From NCBI RefSeq assembly GCF_001514115.1, contig NZ_KQ948462.1, positions 62,001 through 126,000 of the forward strand: a DNA stretch of 64,000 nt. Direction: 5' to 3'. Each line of letters begins with the position of its first letter. Position 1 is the stretch's first letter. A program made the translations under genes and the position numbers. Positions 24,295-32,940 of this stretch are shown here, in pieces. Origin of the DNA: Streptomyces olivochromogenes. GTDB taxonomy: Bacteria > Actinomycetota > Actinomycetes > Streptomycetales > Streptomycetaceae. The notes under the pieces are model-generated. The model was not told the DNA's origin. It made no database searches and saw only the letters and a list, made by a program, of their open reading frames with translations.

Positions 24295-24700
24295 GCTTGC
24301 GTATGCCGCCCGATGGACGCGCATGTCGCTCAGGCCTGGGTATGCCGCCCGGTGCACGCGTATGTCGCTCAGGCCTGCACATGTCGCGTGGTGCACGCGT
24401 ATGTCGCTCAGGGCCTGCGTATGTCGTCCGGCGTCTAGGCGTATCGCTCGGCGTCCGCGCATGTCGTTCGACGCCGCGCATGTCGCTGGGCGCCCGGCAT
24501 GGTCGTCAGACGCCGCGCATGTCGTCCGACGCCTAGGTGTATCGCTCGGCGCCCGGGCACGTCGCCCGACGCCGCGCATGTCGTCCGACGTCTGCGCATA
24601 TCGCTCGGCGTCCGCGCACGTCGTCCGGCACCCGGCATGTCGCCCGACGCGCGCGTGTGTTGCCCGGGGACTGCGCATATCGCTCGGTGCCCGCGTGTTC
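24295..24700. repeat. Degenerate tandem array, about 21 units of 19-21 bases
   Basis: Consensus unit close to CCGCGCATGTCGTCCGACG. Best-preserved copies are at about 24454-24530 and 24571-24590. In the first third, neighbouring units pair into a 38-40-base higher-order period (CGCGTATGTCGCTCAGGCC). Units abut without spacers, so it is not a CRISPR. All three forward frames are partly open, but the translation is arginine-rich nonsense. Confidence 0.8.
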
Positions 24701-24739
24701 CCCTCAATACCTATGGGCGATCCCTCTGCCCCCATGAGC

Positions 24740-24762
24740 AGACGCCCCTCAGGGGCGCGTCT
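24740..24762 (+). terminator. Hairpin, probable dinG terminator
   Basis: AGACG-CCCC pairs with GGGG-CG-CGTCT around a three-base loop, with a small bulge. It lies beyond the repeat array, so it would end dinG transcripts only after reading the array. Confidence 0.5.
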
Positions 24763-24839
24763 CGTCGGGACGGGCGGGGCATCTCTGGACGTCGCGCACG
24801 CCGCCAACCCCCCGCCTGACCCCCGGAGGGCAACGCACA

Positions 24840-24874
24840 GGGCCCCGGAACCGGCGCAGGTGGTCCCGGGGCCC
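24840..24874 (-). terminator. lexA terminator hairpin
   Basis: GGGCCCCGGAACC pairs with GGTCCCGGGGCCC (one mismatch) around a nine-base loop, about 40 bases after the lexA stop. Confidence 0.75.
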
Positions 24875-24914
24875 GGTCAAGGGCGGGGCGGGGTGTCCCG
24901 CCCGGCGTGTGCTG

Positions 24915-25691
24915 TCACACGCGCCGCAGCACCGCCACCACCTTGCCCAGGATGGTCGCCTCGTCGCCGGGGATCGGCTGGTACGCGGCGTTGTGCGGGA
25001 GGAGCCACACATGGCCGTCCTCACGCTTGAACCGCTTCACCGTGGCCTCGCCGTCCAGCATCGCGGCCACGATGTCGCCGTTCTCCGCGACCGGCTGGCG
25101 CCGGACCGTCACCCAGTCCCCGTCGCAGATGGCGGCCTCGATCATCGAGTCACCGACGACCTTCAGGACGAACAGCTCGCCGTCACCGACCAGCTGCCGG
25201 GGGAGGGGGAAGACGTCCTCCACCGACTCCTCGGCCAGGATCGGGCCACCGGCGGCGATACGGCCGACGAGCGGGACGTACGACGCGGCCGGCTTGCCCG
25301 CCGTGTCCGTGGGCTGTGCCGAGGACTGGTCGGAGCCCCGGACCTCGTACGCTCGCGGCCGGTGCGGATCGCGGCGCAGGAAGCCCTTGCGCTCCAGTGC
25401 CATCAGCTGGTGGGCGACCGACGAGGTGCTGGAAAGGCCGACCGCCTGTCCGATCTCCCGCATCGACGGCGGGTAGCCGCGCCGCTGCACGGAGTCCCGG
25501 ATGACCTCGATCACCCGGCGCTGCCTGTCGGTGAGTCCCGAGCTGTCGGCGCGGATGCCTGGAGGTCGCCCTGGCAGGGAGCGCTTGGGCCCCTCATGAT
25601 TCGTGGCTTCGTTCATCGCATGCACCGGCTCGAGTCGGCCCTGGGAGCGGTCCTGGGCAGTGATGGTGGCACTGTCTGCGGTGGTGGTCAC
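24915..25691 (-). CDS. lexA: SOS repressor LexA
   Basis: 258 residues. The winged helix-turn-helix (about 52-116) has RGYPPSMREIGQAVGLSSTS and RKGFLRRDPHRPRAYEV. The peptidase half shows the self-cleavage bond Ala147-Gly148 in GRIAAGGPI, the nucleophile Ser182 in GDSMIEAAICDG and the general base Lys219 in ATVKRF. The start is GTG at 25691 after GAGAGGGG; longer in-frame sequence to 26003 runs through the promoter and is not coding. It is divergent from nrdR and autoregulated through the SOS box at 25751-25766. Confidence 0.97.
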   Translation of the reverse strand: MTTTADSATITAQDRSQGRLEPVHAMNEATNHEGPKRSLPGRPPGIRADSSGLTDRQRRVIEVIRDSVQRRGYPPSMREIGQAVGLSSTSSVAHQLMALERKGFLRRDPHRPRAYEVRGSDQSSAQPTDTAGKPAASYVPLVGRIAAGGPILAEESVEDVFPLPRQLVGDGELFVLKVVGDSMIEAAICDGDWVTVRRQPVAENGDIVAAMLDGEATVKRFKREDGHVWLLPHNAAYQPIPGDEATILGKVVAVLRRV

Positions 25692-25724
25692 GTCGGCCCC
25701 TCTCGATGGTCTCCCTGCTGGACA

Positions 25725-25754
25725 ACGGTAGTAGCTTTCGAAAGGTTGCGCCAA
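25725..25754 (-). promoter_or_regulatory. lexA promoter
   Basis: Minus-strand TTGGCG (25754-25749) and TACCGT (25730-25725) with 18 bases between. The start point would be near 25718, giving a short leader of about 26 bases. The -35 overlaps the SOS box. Confidence 0.5.
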
Positions 25755-25766
25755 ACACACGTTCGA
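25751..25766. promoter_or_regulatory. LexA-binding SOS box of lexA
   Basis: CCAAAC-ACAC-GTTCGA fits the actinobacterial consensus TCGAAC-N4-GTTCGA at 10 of 12 defined positions, with one perfect half-site. It overlaps the lexA -35, the expected place for autorepression. Confidence 0.75.
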
Positions 25767-26055
25767 GTGAAAAAACGCGGATTGCCTGCCGTGATCAAGT
25801 GTCTGGGTGTATAGCCAACGTTGCATCCGGCGGACAAAAGGGCTCATTGCTGTACTCTTCACCGCCGGGGCGATGACCGTGCCGACAGATGTGGGCCGCG
25901 GCCCAGTCTGCCATCCGGCACCCCGTAAGTCGGGTACCGGCCCCCTTCCGCGCGCTGACCACGGTATCTCCGTGTGTCCTGGATCGGTATGGCCGTGCGG
26001 CACATGCCATTACGTGCGCGACACGCGTGTCCTGGGTGAATTTAGGGGTCGATCC

Positions 26056-26098
26056 CCACATCTAGTGGTTGGATTGCTGCAGCAGCCCAGAAGTTGTG
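26056..26098. promoter_or_regulatory. Two NrdR boxes upstream of nrdRJ
   Basis: CCACATCTAGTG (26056-26067) and CCAGAAGTTGTG (26087-26098) resemble the core of the NrdR box (CwAtATaTwGtG). Their centres are exactly 31 bases apart, the three-turn spacing known for paired NrdR sites. The first is the better match. It implies autoregulation of the nrdR-nrdJ operon. Confidence 0.65.
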
Positions 26099-26208
26099 GT
26101 CCCCCGGGTCTTCGACCCTCCGACCATCGCCTATGCTTGGGGCTGCTTCGAGGGGCCCGAGAGGTCTCGCGAGGTCTATGAGTCGTGCTGTGAAGGAGGG
26201 TTGGAGCC

Positions 26209-26793
26209 ATGCACTGCCCCTTCTGCAGGCACCCCGACAGCCGTGTCGTCGACAGTCGTACGACCGATGACGGCACGTCGATCCGCAGGCGCCGCCAGTG
26301 CCCCGACTGCTCCCGTCGTTTCACGACGGTGGAGACGTGCTCGCTGATGGTGGTCAAGCGGTCCGGCGTGACTGAACCCTTCAGTCGTACCAAGGTCATC
26401 AACGGTGTGCGCAAGGCGTGCCAGGGGCGGCCGGTCACCGAGGACGCGCTCGCCCAGCTCGGCCAGCGGGTCGAGGAGGCGGTGCGGGCCACCGGGAGCG
26501 CCGAGCTGACCACCCACGACGTGGGTCTGGCCATACTCGGCCCGTTGCAGGAACTCGACCTCGTCGCCTATCTGCGCTTCGCGTCCGTGTACCGGGCGTT
26601 CGACTCGCTCGAGGACTTCGAGGCCGCCATCGTGGAACTCAGGGAAGAGACGAAGCAGCGCCCCGCCGCGGACGAGGATGACGCGGGCGTGGCGGATGCG
26701 GGCGTGGCTGCCGCGGACGCGGAGCGCCCGGAAAGCGACCGCGGGTCCGGAGGGACCGTCCAGGTCCCCGTGCCCGCCAACGCCGCCGACTGA
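26209..26793 (+). CDS. nrdR: Ribonucleotide reductase repressor NrdR
   Basis: 194 residues. An N-terminal zinc ribbon (CPFC at residues 3-6, CPDC at about 31-34) is followed by the ATP-cone (VVKRSGVTEPFSRTKVINGV to about residue 136) that senses ATP/dATP. The C-terminal 45 residues are an acidic Asp/Ala-rich tail, making this longer than most NrdR proteins (about 150-180). GAAGGAGG precedes the ATG. It is cotranscribed with nrdJ, 152 bases downstream, and controlled by the paired boxes upstream. Confidence 0.96.
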   Translation: MHCPFCRHPDSRVVDSRTTDDGTSIRRRRQCPDCSRRFTTVETCSLMVVKRSGVTEPFSRTKVINGVRKACQGRPVTEDALAQLGQRVEEAVRATGSAELTTHDVGLAILGPLQELDLVAYLRFASVYRAFDSLEDFEAAIVELREETKQRPAADEDDAGVADAGVAAADAERPESDRGSGGTVQVPVPANAAD

Positions 26794-26945
26794 CGGAAGG
26801 GCCGACTCGGATCGGCCCCCCATCGGTGGCGACCAAAGACCTGTTGCGGGCGGCCGCGTAGTGGCGCGCGCAGCACCAGACACACACCTTGCCATGGGAA
26901 GAACGTGGCACTTCAGGGCGTTTTAGCCCGATACAGGGAGGCGGC

Positions 26946-29846
26946 ATGACAGAGACGGCGAGCGGTCCGGCACGAGGTTCCCGCGCCAAGGGCACCAAGG
27001 CCAGCAAGGGACTGCGCATCGAGCGCATCCACACCACCCCCGGCGTGCACCCGTACGACGAGGTGGAATGGGAGCGCCGTGACGTCGTCATGACCAACTG
27101 GCGCGACGGCTCGATCAACTTCGAGCAGCGTGGCGTCGAGTTCCCCGGCTTCTGGTCGGTGAACGCGGTCAACATCGTCACCAGCAAGTACTTCCGTGGT
27201 GCCGTGGGCACCCCGCAGCGCGAGGTGAGCCTCAGGCAGCTCATCGACCGCATCGTGAAGACGTACCGGAAGGCCGGCGAGGACTACAAGTACTTCGCCT
27301 CGCCCGCCGACGCCGAGATCTTCGAGCACGAGCTGGCGTACGCCCTCCTGCACCAGATCTTCAGCTTCAACAGCCCGGTCTGGTTCAACGTCGGGACGCC
27401 TCAGCCCCAGCAGGTCTCGGCCTGCTTCATCCTGTCCGTCGACGACTCCATGGAGTCGATCCTCGACTGGTACAAGGAAGAGGGCATGATCTTCAAGGGC
27501 GGCTCCGGCGCCGGCCTGAACCTCTCCCGTATCCGCTCCTCCAAGGAGCTCCTCTCCTCGGGCGGCAACGCCTCGGGTCCCGTCTCCTTCATGCGCGGTG
27601 CCGACGCCTCCGCAGGAACGATCAAGTCGGGTGGCGCCACGCGCCGCGCGGCCAAGATGGTCATCCTCGACGTCGACCACCCCGACATCGAGGACTTCAT
27701 CGAGACCAAGGTCAAGGAGGAGGAGAAGATCCGCGCCCTCCGTGACGCGGGCTTCGACATGGACCTGGGCGGCGACGACATCACGTCCGTCCAGTACCAG
27801 AACGCCAACAACTCGGTCCGTGTGAACGACACGTTCATGAAGGCGGTCGAGGAGGGCGGCAAGTTCGGTCTCACCTCCCGTATGACCGGCGAGGTCATCG
27901 AGGAGGTCGACGCCAAGACGCTCTTCCGCAAGATGGCCGAGGCCGCCTGGGCCTGCGCCGACCCGGGCATCCAGTACGACGACACGATCAACCACTGGCA
28001 CACGTGCCCGGAGTCCGGCCGTATCAACGGCTCGAACCCGTGCAGCGAGTACATGCACCTGGACAACACGTCCTGCAACCTCGCCTCGCTGAACCTGATG
28101 AAGTTCCTCAAGGACGACGGCAAGGGCCACCAGTCCTTCGAGGTCGAGCGCTTCGCCAAGGTCGTCGAGCTGGTCATCACCGCGATGGACATCTCGATCT
28201 GCTTCGCGGACTTCCCGACCCAGAAGATCGGCGAGAACACCCGGGCCTTCCGTCAGCTGGGCATCGGCTACGCCAACCTGGGCGCCCTCCTGATGGCGAC
28301 CGGTCACGCGTACGACTCCGACGGCGGTCGCGCCCTCGCCGGTGCCATCACCTCGCTGATGACCGGCACCTCGTACCGGCGTTCCGCCGAGCTCGCCGCG
28401 GTCGTCGGCCCGTATGACGGCTACGCCCGCAACGCGCAGCCGCACCAGCGCGTCATGAAGCAGCACTCCGACGCCAACGGCGTGGCCGTCCGTGTGGACG
28501 ACCTGGACACGCCGATCTGGGCCGCCGCCACGGAGGCCTGGCAGGACGTGCTGCACCTCGGTGAGAAGAACGGCTTCCGCAACGCGCAGGCCTCGGTCAT
28601 CGCCCCGACCGGCACCATCGGTCTCGCGATGTCCTGCGACACCACCGGCCTCGAGCCCGACCTCGCGCTGGTCAAGTTCAAGAAGCTGGTCGGCGGCGGC
28701 TCGATGCAGATCGTCAACGGCACCGTTCCGCAGGCCCTGCGCCGCCTGGGCTACCAGGAGGAGCAGATCGAGGCGATCGTCGCCCACATCGCCGAGAACG
28801 GCAATGTCGTCGACGCCCCGAGCCTCAAGCACGAGCACTACGAGGTCTTCGACTGCGCCATGGGCGAGCGCTCCATCTCCGCGATGGGCCACGTCCGCAT
28901 GATGGCCGCGATCCAGCCCTGGATCTCCGGCGCGCTCTCCAAGACGGTCAACCTGCCGGAGACGGCGACCGTCGAGGACGTCGAAGAGGTCTACTTCGAG
29001 GCGTGGAAGATGGGCGTCAAGGCGCTCGCGATCTACCGCGACAACTGCAAGGTCGGCCAGCCCCTCTCCGCCAAGACCAAGGAGAAGGAGAAGACCGAGG
29101 TCACGGCGAAGGCCGAGGAGACCATCCGCACCGCGGTCGAGAAGGTCGTCGAGTACCGCCCGGTCCGCAAGCGCCTCCCCAAGGGCCGTCCCGGCATCAC
29201 CACCTCCTTCACGGTGGGCGGCGCCGAGGGCTACATGACCGCCAACTCCTACCCGGACGACGGTCTCGGCGAGGTCTTCCTGAAGATGTCGAAGCAGGGC
29301 TCCACCCTCGCGGGCATGATGGACGCCTTCTCGATCGCGGTCTCCGTGGGTCTGCAGTACGGCGTGCCCCTCGAGACGTACGTCTCGAAGTTCACGAACA
29401 TGCGCTTCGAGCCGGCCGGCATGACGGACGACCCGGACGTGCGGATGGCGCAGTCGATCGTCGACTACATCTTCCGTCGCCTGGCGCTGGACTTCCTGCC
29501 CTTCGAGACGCGCTCCGCGCTCGGCATCCACTCCGCCGAGGAGCGTCAGCGTCACCTGGAGACCGGTTCGTACGAGCCGTCCGACGACGAGATGGACGTC
29601 GAGGGTCTGGCCCAGTCCGCGCCCCGCGCGCAGGAGCTGAAGGCCGTCGTCACCCCGAAGGCCAAGGTCGAGGTCGAGGTGGCGAAGCCCGCCCCGAAGC
29701 AGGCCCACACCAGTGCCGAACTGGTGGAGATGCAGCTGGGCATCCAGGCGGACGCCCCCCTGTGCTTCTCCTGCGGTACGAAGATGCAGCGGGCCGGTTC
29801 CTGCTACATCTGCGAGGGCTGCGGCTCGACCAGCGGTTGCAGCTGA
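26946..29846 (+). CDS. nrdJ: Adenosylcobalamin-dependent class II ribonucleotide reductase NrdJ
   Basis: 966 residues; reduces ribonucleotides to deoxyribonucleotides using B12 as radical source. Visible are the FSFNSPVWFNVG and SACFILSVDDSMESILDWY active-site segments, GGSGAGLNLS, the NPCSEYMHLDNTSCNLASLN cysteine/glutamate region, APTGTIGLAMSCDTTGLEPD, and a C-terminal zinc-like CFSCGTKMQRAGSCYICEGC tail. A Lys/Ala/Glu linker precedes the C-terminus. ATG 26946 follows GGGAGG; the in-frame extension to 26889 is leader. A terminator follows directly. Confidence 0.97.
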   Translation: MTETASGPARGSRAKGTKASKGLRIERIHTTPGVHPYDEVEWERRDVVMTNWRDGSINFEQRGVEFPGFWSVNAVNIVTSKYFRGAVGTPQREVSLRQLIDRIVKTYRKAGEDYKYFASPADAEIFEHELAYALLHQIFSFNSPVWFNVGTPQPQQVSACFILSVDDSMESILDWYKEEGMIFKGGSGAGLNLSRIRSSKELLSSGGNASGPVSFMRGADASAGTIKSGGATRRAAKMVILDVDHPDIEDFIETKVKEEEKIRALRDAGFDMDLGGDDITSVQYQNANNSVRVNDTFMKAVEEGGKFGLTSRMTGEVIEEVDAKTLFRKMAEAAWACADPGIQYDDTINHWHTCPESGRINGSNPCSEYMHLDNTSCNLASLNLMKFLKDDGKGHQSFEVERFAKVVELVITAMDISICFADFPTQKIGENTRAFRQLGIGYANLGALLMATGHAYDSDGGRALAGAITSLMTGTSYRRSAELAAVVGPYDGYARNAQPHQRVMKQHSDANGVAVRVDDLDTPIWAAATEAWQDVLHLGEKNGFRNAQASVIAPTGTIGLAMSCDTTGLEPDLALVKFKKLVGGGSMQIVNGTVPQALRRLGYQEEQIEAIVAHIAENGNVVDAPSLKHEHYEVFDCAMGERSISAMGHVRMMAAIQPWISGALSKTVNLPETATVEDVEEVYFEAWKMGVKALAIYRDNCKVGQPLSAKTKEKEKTEVTAKAEETIRTAVEKVVEYRPVRKRLPKGRPGITTSFTVGGAEGYMTANSYPDDGLGEVFLKMSKQGSTLAGMMDAFSIAVSVGLQYGVPLETYVSKFTNMRFEPAGMTDDPDVRMAQSIVDYIFRRLALDFLPFETRSALGIHSAEERQRHLETGSYEPSDDEMDVEGLAQSAPRAQELKAVVTPKAKVEVEVAKPAPKQAHTSAELVEMQLGIQADAPLCFSCGTKMQRAGSCYICEGCGSTSGCS

Positions 29847-29864
29847 CCGAAGCCCTGAAACCCT

Positions 29865-29899
29865 GAAGGGCGGCACGACCACCGGTCGTGCCGCCCTTC
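29865..29899 (+). terminator. nrdJ terminator
   Basis: GAAGGGCGGCACGACC pairs perfectly with its complement around a three-base loop, followed by CGGCGTTTTCTC with a short T-run. About 20 bases after the stop; can act for the convergent terD-like gene as well. Confidence 0.92.
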
Positions 29900-29916
29900 G
29901 GCGTTTTCTCGCTGCT

Positions 29917-29968
29917 ACGGAGAAAACTGTTTCAGGCGTCTCCGACGGAGAGGGCTGTTTCAGGCGTC
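29917..29968. repeat. 24-base direct repeat over the terD-like stop codon
   Basis: ACGGAGRRRRCTGTTTCAGGCGTC-type units at 29917-29940 and 29945-29968, period 28, three mismatches. The second contains the TCA (minus-strand TGA) stop at 29960-29962; the first is a downstream copy with its own TCA. Confidence 0.7.
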
Positions 29969-30493
29969 GTGGCGTGTGCCCATGACGCGCGGGAACTCGG
30001 CCGGGTCGGTGTCGTAGCCGTGGATCCCCGGATGGAAGGTCCACTCTCCGGAGACGTCGCGTACGAACTCGCCGACGGTCGCGGCCGTGGCCCCCAGGAC
30101 GCCGCCGAAGTTGTCCTCCGCCAGCACGGTGTAGCCCTCCCGCATGCGCAGGCCCGGGTTGAGGACGCCCACGAACGACTTGTGGCCGGAACGCTGCTGG
30201 ATGAGTACGCCGACCACCACACGCGTGTAGCCGCTGTTGAGGCGGTCGAGTTCCAGCGTCATGACCTCGTCCCAGCCGAAGCCCTTGCCGTCCTTGCTGT
30301 CCCGGTTGAGGTAGATGGTGCCGTCCGGGGAGCGGCTGTCGAAGTGCACCACATAGGCGGGACTTCCGTACGGATCGGCGGCCACGTACGTCGCCGCGAT
30401 GATGTCGAGGTCGGTCGCGGGCTCGCCGACGGGACTCGGGTCCCACTTCACCGCGAGCTCGACCTTGCGGATGCCCTTGTTGAGACCGGTCAT
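29960..30493 (-). CDS. TerD-family stress protein
   Basis: 177 residues of a TerD domain: KVELAVKWDPSP, ATYVAADPYG, the acidic DSRSPDGTIYLNRDSKDGKG region typical of calcium-binding TerD proteins, and VVVGVLIQQRSGHKSFVGVLNPGL. TerD proteins bind calcium and are linked to tellurite resistance, phage and chemical stress and, in Streptomyces, differentiation. Here it stands alone without other ter genes. The ATG at 30493 follows GGGGGAGAT; the open frame upstream to 31141 is a shadow of the opposite gene. Confidence 0.88.
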   Translation of the reverse strand: MTGLNKGIRKVELAVKWDPSPVGEPATDLDIIAATYVAADPYGSPAYVVHFDSRSPDGTIYLNRDSKDGKGFGWDEVMTLELDRLNSGYTRVVVGVLIQQRSGHKSFVGVLNPGLRMREGYTVLAEDNFGGVLGATAATVGEFVRDVSGEWTFHPGIHGYDTDPAEFPRVMGTRHDA

Positions 30494-30649
30494 CGGATCT
30501 CCCCCTCCCCGTTCCCCATCTTCTTGGGCCCCCAACTGCTCTGTTGTCAAGGCCGGTTGTCCATCGTGCCACGCGCGCTGGGGCGCTCGCGCGGGTGCAC
30601 TCCGCCGGAGCGTGACCGGCGCCACGCTCCGTGGCCTTACGATGGCGCG

Positions 30650-31255
30650 GTGCTGGTCAAGTGGATTCGCTGCACCGTGGTGGACCGCCGCGGTTTCGAG
30701 CGGGGGCAGCGAAAGTGGGCGGGGCTGCTGGGTGAGCCGGGATTCCGGGGGCAGGGCGGGGGCTGGAGCCGAGGGCGGCCCGGGGTGGCGCACATCTTCG
30801 CCTTCTGGGAGAGCCGTGCCTTCTACGACTCCTTCATGGCCCGTTCGCACGACCGGCTCGCGGCTGCCCAGTCCGGGACCTTCAAGGACTCGCAGGCCAA
30901 ACTCTTCGATCACCGGTTCGATGTGAAGACCGGCTTCGAGCCGCGCTTCACCGACTCCGACGTGCTGCGGGTGGCCCACTGCCGCATCCACGAGGAACGG
31001 GCCGAACACTTCGCGTTGATGCAGGAGAAGGTCTGGAATCCCGCGATGGCGGGCTCGCCCGGCATGGTGAGGGGCCTGTTCGGCGAGGCGCCGGGCCATG
31101 AGTTCCTGATCCTCTCCATGTGGCAGTCGGCCGCCGAACACGGTAAATACCGGACCGAGCGGGTGGAACGGCTCGCGCTGCGCGCCCAGACGGAGGCCGA
31201 TGTCGCGGCCCTGACCGGCGACATAGTGGCGCTGGAGCCCTCGTGGACGGTCTGA
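30650..31255 (+). CDS. YdbC/DUF4937-like protein
   Basis: 201 residues, apparently two repeats of a small alpha-beta (dimeric ferredoxin-like) domain: MLVKWIRCTVVDRRGFERGQ opens the first, and VLRVAHCRIHEERAEHFALM opens the second. The family includes uncharacterised B. subtilis YdbC-like proteins; the reaction is unknown. The GTG at 30650 starts directly on the conserved first strand. It is divergent from the terD-like gene. Confidence 0.7.
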   Translation: MLVKWIRCTVVDRRGFERGQRKWAGLLGEPGFRGQGGGWSRGRPGVAHIFAFWESRAFYDSFMARSHDRLAAAQSGTFKDSQAKLFDHRFDVKTGFEPRFTDSDVLRVAHCRIHEERAEHFALMQEKVWNPAMAGSPGMVRGLFGEAPGHEFLILSMWQSAAEHGKYRTERVERLALRAQTEADVAALTGDIVALEPSWTV

Positions 31256-31361
31256 CCGGAGTGCCGTCCGCGGGTGTGATCTGCGCGGAGAACATGTGAC
31301 CTACGCCGTATAGAGCCCGTACGAGTGCTCGATCGGCCGTCAGCCGTTTTAGGGTCTTGGC

Positions 31362-32045
31362 ATGGTTCGACCACGGCGTATCGTCCTTGTCCGGCACGGC
31401 GAGTCAGCGGGCAACGCCGATGACACCGTTTATGAACGCGAGCCCGACCACGCTCTGGCGCTCACCGAGAAGGGGTGGCAGCAGGCGGAGGAGACGGGGA
31501 AACGGTTGCGCGAGGTCTTCGGGCGGGAGCGCGTAAGCGTGTACGTGTCGCCGTACCGCCGTACGCACGAGACGCTCCGCGCCTTCCACCTCGACCCCGA
31601 GCTCATACGGGTGCGCGAGGAACCGCGGCTGCGCGAGCAGGACTGGGGCAACTGGCAGGACCGCGACGACGTACGCCTCCAGAAGGCCTACCGGGACGCG
31701 TACGGGCACTTCTTCTACCGCTTCGCGCAGGGCGAGTCCGGCGCCGACGTCTACGACCGGGTCGGCGGCTTCCTGGAGAGCCTCTACCGGAGCTTCGAGG
31801 CCCCCGACCACCCGTCGAACGTGCTCCTGGTGACCCACGGTCTTGCCATGCGGCTGTTCTGCATGCGCTGGTTCCACTGGACGGTCGCGGAGTTCGAATC
31901 GCTGTCGAATCCGGGGAACGCCGAGATGCGGATGCTCGTCCTCGGCGACGACGGGAAGTACACGCTTGACCGTCCGTTCGAACGCTGGTGTGTACCCGAG
32001 TCGTACGGGGACCCCGGGATAGAGTGGCAGGGCGATGACCTCTGA
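31362..32045 (+). CDS. Histidine phosphatase family protein (phosphoglycerate mutase-like)
   Basis: 227 residues. The phosphohistidine motif LVRHGESAGN is at about residue 9-18, SPYRRTHETL holds a phosphate-pocket arginine, and VLLVTHGLAM holds the second histidine. The segment WGNWQDRDDVRLQ resembles cofactor-dependent phosphatases more than glycolytic mutases. The substrate is not predictable. Its 3' end overlaps the next gene by 11 bases. Confidence 0.88.
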   Translation: MVRPRRIVLVRHGESAGNADDTVYEREPDHALALTEKGWQQAEETGKRLREVFGRERVSVYVSPYRRTHETLRAFHLDPELIRVREEPRLREQDWGNWQDRDDVRLQKAYRDAYGHFFYRFAQGESGADVYDRVGGFLESLYRSFEAPDHPSNVLLVTHGLAMRLFCMRWFHWTVAEFESLSNPGNAEMRMLVLGDDGKYTLDRPFERWCVPESYGDPGIEWQGDDL

Positions 32046-32940
32046 TTCCTCTCCCGGCGGACGCCTGGACCGCGCCCTGGCCAGCCTGCGTGGACTCGCG
32101 GTGGGGGACGCGCTGGGCTCGCGGTTCTTCGTGCCCGTGAACTACCCGCTGCTCAGGCGGCGCGAGCTGCCGTCCGGCCCCTGGCAGTGGACGGACGACA
32201 CCGAAATGGCCTCCTCTGTAGTGGCCGTTCTGGCCCGGCACCGCCGCATCGACCAGGACGCGCTGGCCGGCTCCTTCGCCGAGCACCACGATGTCGACCG
32301 GGGCTACGGCCCCGCGGTCAACCGGCTGCTGGGGCAGATCCGGGACGGGGGCGACTGGCGGGCGCTGGCGTCCGCCCTCTTCAAGGGACAGGGCTCGTGG
32401 GGCAACGGCGCCGCGATGCGGATCGCCCCCCTGGGGGCCTGGTACGCGGACGACCCGGAGCAGGCGGTCCACCAGGCGGAGATCTCGGCGTACACCACCC
32501 ACCAGCACCGCGAGGCCGTCGTGGGCGCCATGGCCGTCGCCGCGGCCGCCGCCCTGGCGGCCGACCCGGCGAGCCCGCCGAGTGCCGAGGCACTGCTCGA
32601 CGGCGTCGTCGCGCTGGTCCCGCGCAGCGCCGTGGGAGCCGGTCTGCGGCGCGCTCGCGACATGCTCGACTACGGGGACACGGCGACGGTCGCCGCCGTA
32701 CTGGGCTGCGGGCGGCGTACGACGGCGCACGACACGGTGCCGTTCGCGCTCTGGTCCGCGGCCCGGGCCCTGGGGAACTACGAAGAGGGCTTCTGGTCGA
32801 CCGCCCAGGTGGGCGGCGACATGGACACGACCTGCGCCATCGTCGGTGGTGTGATCGCCGCGGGCAAGGCGGGGGCGCCGCCGGGGGAGTGGGTGGAGCG
32901 GACGGAGAGCCTGCCGGGTTGGGTGCGGGCGGAGGCTTAG
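32035..32940 (+). CDS. ADP-ribosylglycohydrolase family protein
   Basis: 301 residues of the DraG/ARH fold. The metal-binding motifs are present: GLAVGDALGSRF near the start, WTDDTEMA, and GGDMDTTCAIVGGVIAA near the C-terminus, supplying the acidic ligands for two Mg ions. It would remove ADP-ribose from proteins or small molecules. The ATG lies 11 bases before the phosphatase stop, so the two are translationally coupled and may share a pathway. Confidence 0.9.
   Translation: MTSDSSPGGRLDRALASLRGLAVGDALGSRFFVPVNYPLLRRRELPSGPWQWTDDTEMASSVVAVLARHRRIDQDALAGSFAEHHDVDRGYGPAVNRLLGQIRDGGDWRALASALFKGQGSWGNGAAMRIAPLGAWYADDPEQAVHQAEISAYTTHQHREAVVGAMAVAAAAALAADPASPPSAEALLDGVVALVPRSAVGAGLRRARDMLDYGDTATVAAVLGCGRRTTAHDTVPFALWSAARALGNYEEGFWSTAQVGGDMDTTCAIVGGVIAAGKAGAPPGEWVERTESLPGWVRAEA

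Larger units (their letters stand above)
24043..24914. other. Convergent dinG-lexA gap with repeat array and terminators
   Basis: 872 bases with no believable gene although several frames stay open. Contents: G+C-rich unique sequence with a GGCCCGAAGAGGGCC hairpin (about 24080), the 19-21-base array (24295-24700), a hairpin at 24740-24762, and the lexA terminator at 24840-24874. Confidence 0.7.
25692..26208. other. Divergent lexA / nrdRJ control region
   Basis: 517 bases with no gene. The lexA side carries the promoter and SOS box (25725-25766) and a CTTTCGAAAG palindrome (25735-25744). The nrdR side carries two NrdR boxes (26056-26098) and a possible -10 TATGCT at 26132-26137. Between 25800 and 26050 the sequence is lower in G+C than coding neighbours and shows no further element I can name. 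Confidence 0.7.

Noticed and set aside
24295..24700. CRISPR array between dinG and lexA
   Set aside because: Units abut without unique spacers, drift gradually, and no cas genes are near.
22033..24807. Very long minus-strand frame opposite dinG
   Set aside because: Antisense shadow of dinG continued through the repeat array; no domain, no plausible start.
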